A DNA stretch of 7,587 nt from Bacteroidales bacterium UBA3709 (GTDB lineage: Bacteria > Bacteroidota > Bacteroidia > Bacteroidales > UBA932). Every line of letters begins with the position of its first letter. The stretch's first letter is position 1. Below are positions 5,847 through 7,587 of the stretch, one piece after another. The DNA lies in contig DFIA01000013.1 in NCBI GenBank assembly GCA_002372015.1, forward strand, positions 1 through 7,587, written 5' to 3'. A program made the translations under genes and the position numbers. The notes beneath the pieces were generated by a model. It made no database searches and was not told the origin of the DNA. It was given only the letters and a program-made list of their open reading frames with translations.

Positions 5847-7007
5847 ATGGAAAAAGAGTATTCAGATATAGACTTGGCTGATATTATAGATCATCCTCAA
5901 GATTATACAGAAGATGAGCTACGCGAGTTCTTCGCTAACGAAGAACATCGTGTTGAGTATATCGCCATGCTGCGTGCCAAACAGGCGATGAAACGCTTAG
6001 AAACAAAAGCTCCTGATGTTGAAACGGCTTGGGCTCAATTTTCAGCAAAAAACATGAAGCAAACCAATGTGCCGGAAAAACGTAGCCCTGTTTATTTCCG
6101 TCATTACATTGGTTATGCGGCTGCAGCGTTGTGCGGAGCGGCGGCTATGTTCTTGGCTGTTCTCTTCTTTTGGCATCCCAATGATAGTGATGATGTAAAA
6201 AATAGCAATAATCTGCTTACGGTTCTTGAATATGACGATAAACCTCAGAACCTTGTTATGCTCATCGATGGTGAGGAAGAAAAGACCCTACAACCACACG
6301 ACTCCATTTCTTTTTATGCCTCCGAAACGAGTAGTTCCACTTCTTCGGTAGTGCACACCAAGAATAAGCCGGAACTTAGGACCCTCAAAACGCCACGAGG
6401 CATGGACCTCAAAATAATATTGCCGGATGGGTCGGAGGTGTGGCTAAATGCGGAGAGTTCGTTGGAATTTCCCACAGCTTTTACAGAAACCCGACATGTA
6501 GAACTTATTGGTGAGGCTTACTTTAAGGTAGCACGTGATGAACAAAGGCCTTTTATTGTAAGTACAGACAAGATGGATGTGAAAGTGCTTGGTACGGAGT
6601 TCAATTTCCGTCATTATGATACAGAACAAACCCAAGTGGCACTGGTGAATGGTAGTGTGGAGGTTCTTAGCGCAGATGATAGTTCTGCGCACATTGTACT
6701 AAACCCTGGTGAGGCCGCTAATCTTGATGATAACGGTAATATTAGTGTTCACTCTGTGAATGTTTATGCTATTAATCAGTGGACAAAAGGATTTTTTTAT
6801 TTTCAAGATAAGACTCTGGAGGCAGCTTTGCAGGAGATTGGCCGTTGGTATAATGTAGGGGTCTTGTTTGAAGATAGAGGAAAGTTGAAAGAGAAGATAC
6901 ATTTTAGTGCTTTAAGGGGCGAGACTCTCCAACAGACACTCGATAAGCTCAATCGTCTTATGGATACCCAAATTGTGAGCGTTGGGAATGAAATAATTGT
7001 CAGATAA
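5847..7007 (+). CDS. FecR-family anti-sigma factor
   Basis: From the ATG at 5847 this is 386 residues. Residues 1-85 are the cytoplasmic part that would hold the sigma factor. One membrane helix lies at ~88-108 (IGYAAAALCGAAAMFLAVLFF). After a linker comes the FecR domain at ~180-285, with LPDGSEVWLNAESSLEFP, VELIGEAYFKV and VLGTEFNF. The C-terminal ~70 residues, from FFYFQDKTLEAAL, are a DUF4974-type domain, which in Bacteroidetes FecR proteins contacts the STN domain of the partner receptor. The Gly-Thr at 249-250 in VLGTEF may correspond to the self-cleavage pair reported for Pseudomonas FoxR; that is an extrapolation. The frame opens earlier at TTG 5814, giving up to 397 residues, but the ATG is the better start and gives MEKEYSDID. 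It sits 60 bp after the sigma stop and 73 bp before the receptor gene. Confidence 0.92.
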   Translation: MEKEYSDIDLADIIDHPQDYTEDELREFFANEEHRVEYIAMLRAKQAMKRLETKAPDVETAWAQFSAKNMKQTNVPEKRSPVYFRHYIGYAAAALCGAAAMFLAVLFFWHPNDSDDVKNSNNLLTVLEYDDKPQNLVMLIDGEEEKTLQPHDSISFYASETSSSTSSVVHTKNKPELRTLKTPRGMDLKIILPDGSEVWLNAESSLEFPTAFTETRHVELIGEAYFKVARDEQRPFIVSTDKMDVKVLGTEFNFRHYDTEQTQVALVNGSVEVLSADDSSAHIVLNPGEAANLDDNGNISVHSVNVYAINQWTKGFFYFQDKTLEAALQEIGRWYNVGVLFEDRGKLKEKIHFSALRGETLQQTLDKLNRLMDTQIVSVGNEIIVR

Positions 7008-7036
7008 TTCTTTTTTAGGGTAACCGATTTCGTTTT

Positions 7037-7060
7037 TGTTCGTCTTTAATCAGACGAATA
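7037..7060 (+). other. Hairpin between anti-sigma and receptor genes
   Basis: TTCGTCT (7039-7045) and AGACGAA (7052-7058) form a perfect 7-bp stem with a 6-nt loop, extended by a G-U and a T-A pair to 7037/7060. No T-run follows it. A five-T run (7033-7037) precedes it, so it is a better terminator for the opposite strand than for this one. It may be an RNA processing or stability element that separates the regulatory genes from a highly expressed receptor. Confidence 0.4.
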
Positions 7061-7080
7061 TTGTATTAACTATCACATTT

Positions 7081-7587
7081 ATGAAAGAAAATAACCATCT
7101 TATCTATTTTATGGGAGTGGCTATTGCTATGCTCTTTTTGCTTTGCCAGCCAGTGAATACATGTGCACAGCAAGTAGATACAAAGCTTATTACTCTCAAT
7201 TGCAAGGGCGCAAAACTTTCAGATGCATTATCTGACATAGAGCGCCTGTCGGGTTACTATCGTGTACAGTTTACCTACTCTGATGTAGAGTCGTTGACAG
7301 CAGATACAGACATAAAGGCTTTGTCTGCTGTAGATGCTGTCAAGTTGCTTATTAAAGGAAAACCTTTGGAATGTAAGATAGAAGGGCAGTTTATTTATAT
7401 AAGCAAGGTTGCTCAGCAGAAGACACAAACTAACCGAATAATGACGGGGCAAGTCTTTGATAAAGATAATGCTCCTATGCCGGGGGTAGTGGTACGCAAC
7501 CTGACCAGTCAGACTAATACGGTAACAGATACAGATGGTCGTTTTAGTTTGCGTTGTCAGAGCAGTAACGATCGTATTTCCATATCC
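7081..7587 (+). CDS. SusC/RagA-type TonB-dependent receptor, N-terminal part
   Basis: The frame is open from ATG 7081 to the window edge, giving 169 codons of a protein that normally has about 1000-1200 residues. Residues 1-29 are a signal peptide: polar start, hydrophobic core MGVAIAMLFLLC, likely cleavage after TCA before QQVD. Residues ~36-108 form an STN (secretin/TonB short N-terminal) domain (ITLNCKGAKLSDALSDIE through EGQFIYISK), which marks receptors that signal to a FecR protein. From ~121 a carboxypeptidase-regulatory-like domain starts (MTGQVFDKDNAPMPGVVV, then TDTDGRFSL), the usual N-terminal extension of SusC proteins. The plug and barrel lie outside the window. It would import a glycan, siderophore or other ligand across the outer membrane with TonB energy. 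Its position after sigma and fecR genes fits a complete signalling unit, and a SusD partner would be expected next. Confidence 0.93.
   Translation, partial: MKENNHLIYFMGVAIAMLFLLCQPVNTCAQQVDTKLITLNCKGAKLSDALSDIERLSGYYRVQFTYSDVESLTADTDIKALSAVDAVKLLIKGKPLECKIEGQFIYISKVAQQKTQTNRIMTGQVFDKDNAPMPGVVVRNLTSQTNTVTDTDGRFSLRCQSSNDRISIS

Noticed and set aside
5783..5881. 32-codon frame starting in an ATGA overlap with the sigma stop
   Set aside because: It overlaps the hairpin and the start of the anti-sigma gene in another frame and shows no family signal; probably chance.
6444..6902. Minus-strand open frames opposite the anti-sigma gene
   Set aside because: They are antisense to the conserved FecR domain and show only low-complexity hydrophobic or Cys-rich translations.

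Overview
The window looks like chromosomal DNA of a Bacteroidales bacterium (Bacteroides/Prevotella-like). The clues are an ECF sigma factor / FecR anti-sigma / STN-bearing SusC-type receptor cluster, no Shine-Dalgarno sites, and promoter -7 boxes of the Bacteroidetes form TAnnTTTG. Base composition is moderately AT-rich. The genus cannot be fixed from the sequence alone.

Layout. (1) 1-137 holds nothing I can support. (2) 138-645 is a non-coding tandem array: five units of about 87 bp (the last partial) plus one decayed copy, ending in an ATAG tetranucleotide tract. A G8 tract follows, then a hairpin terminator at 676-707. (3) 732-5089 is a tightly packed minus-strand set, probably one transcription unit. 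In transcription order it encodes a cysteine hydrolase of the isochorismatase family with a basic histone H1-like tail, an RlmD/RumA-type RNA uracil-C5 methyltransferase, a truncated family 2 glycosyltransferase, a reading frame that joins part of a Wzx-type flippase to a SAM-dependent methyltransferase, and a small glycine-rich protein with an EF-hand-like loop. (4) 5090-5273 is a divergent promoter region. (5) 5274-7587 is a plus-strand cell-surface signalling operon: ECF sigma factor, FecR-type anti-sigma factor, and the first 169 codons of a SusC/RagA-family TonB-dependent receptor that runs off the window.

How the genes fit together. The plus-strand genes form a standard outer-membrane-to-cytoplasm relay. 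The receptor's N-terminal STN domain would contact the periplasmic part of FecR, which releases the sigma factor to transcribe uptake genes. The ligand is not visible. The minus-strand set starts with housekeeping-like genes and then runs into what looks like the collapsed remnant of a surface-polysaccharide locus. There, a glycosyltransferase front end is joined out of frame to the middle of a flippase, and the flippase loses its tail into a methyltransferase.

The most unusual item is this polysaccharide-locus mosaic with two apparent junctions. Next are the H1-like tail on the hydrolase, the non-coding tandem array, and a terminator-like hairpin between the sigma and anti-sigma genes. I do not see a convincing new multi-gene system.
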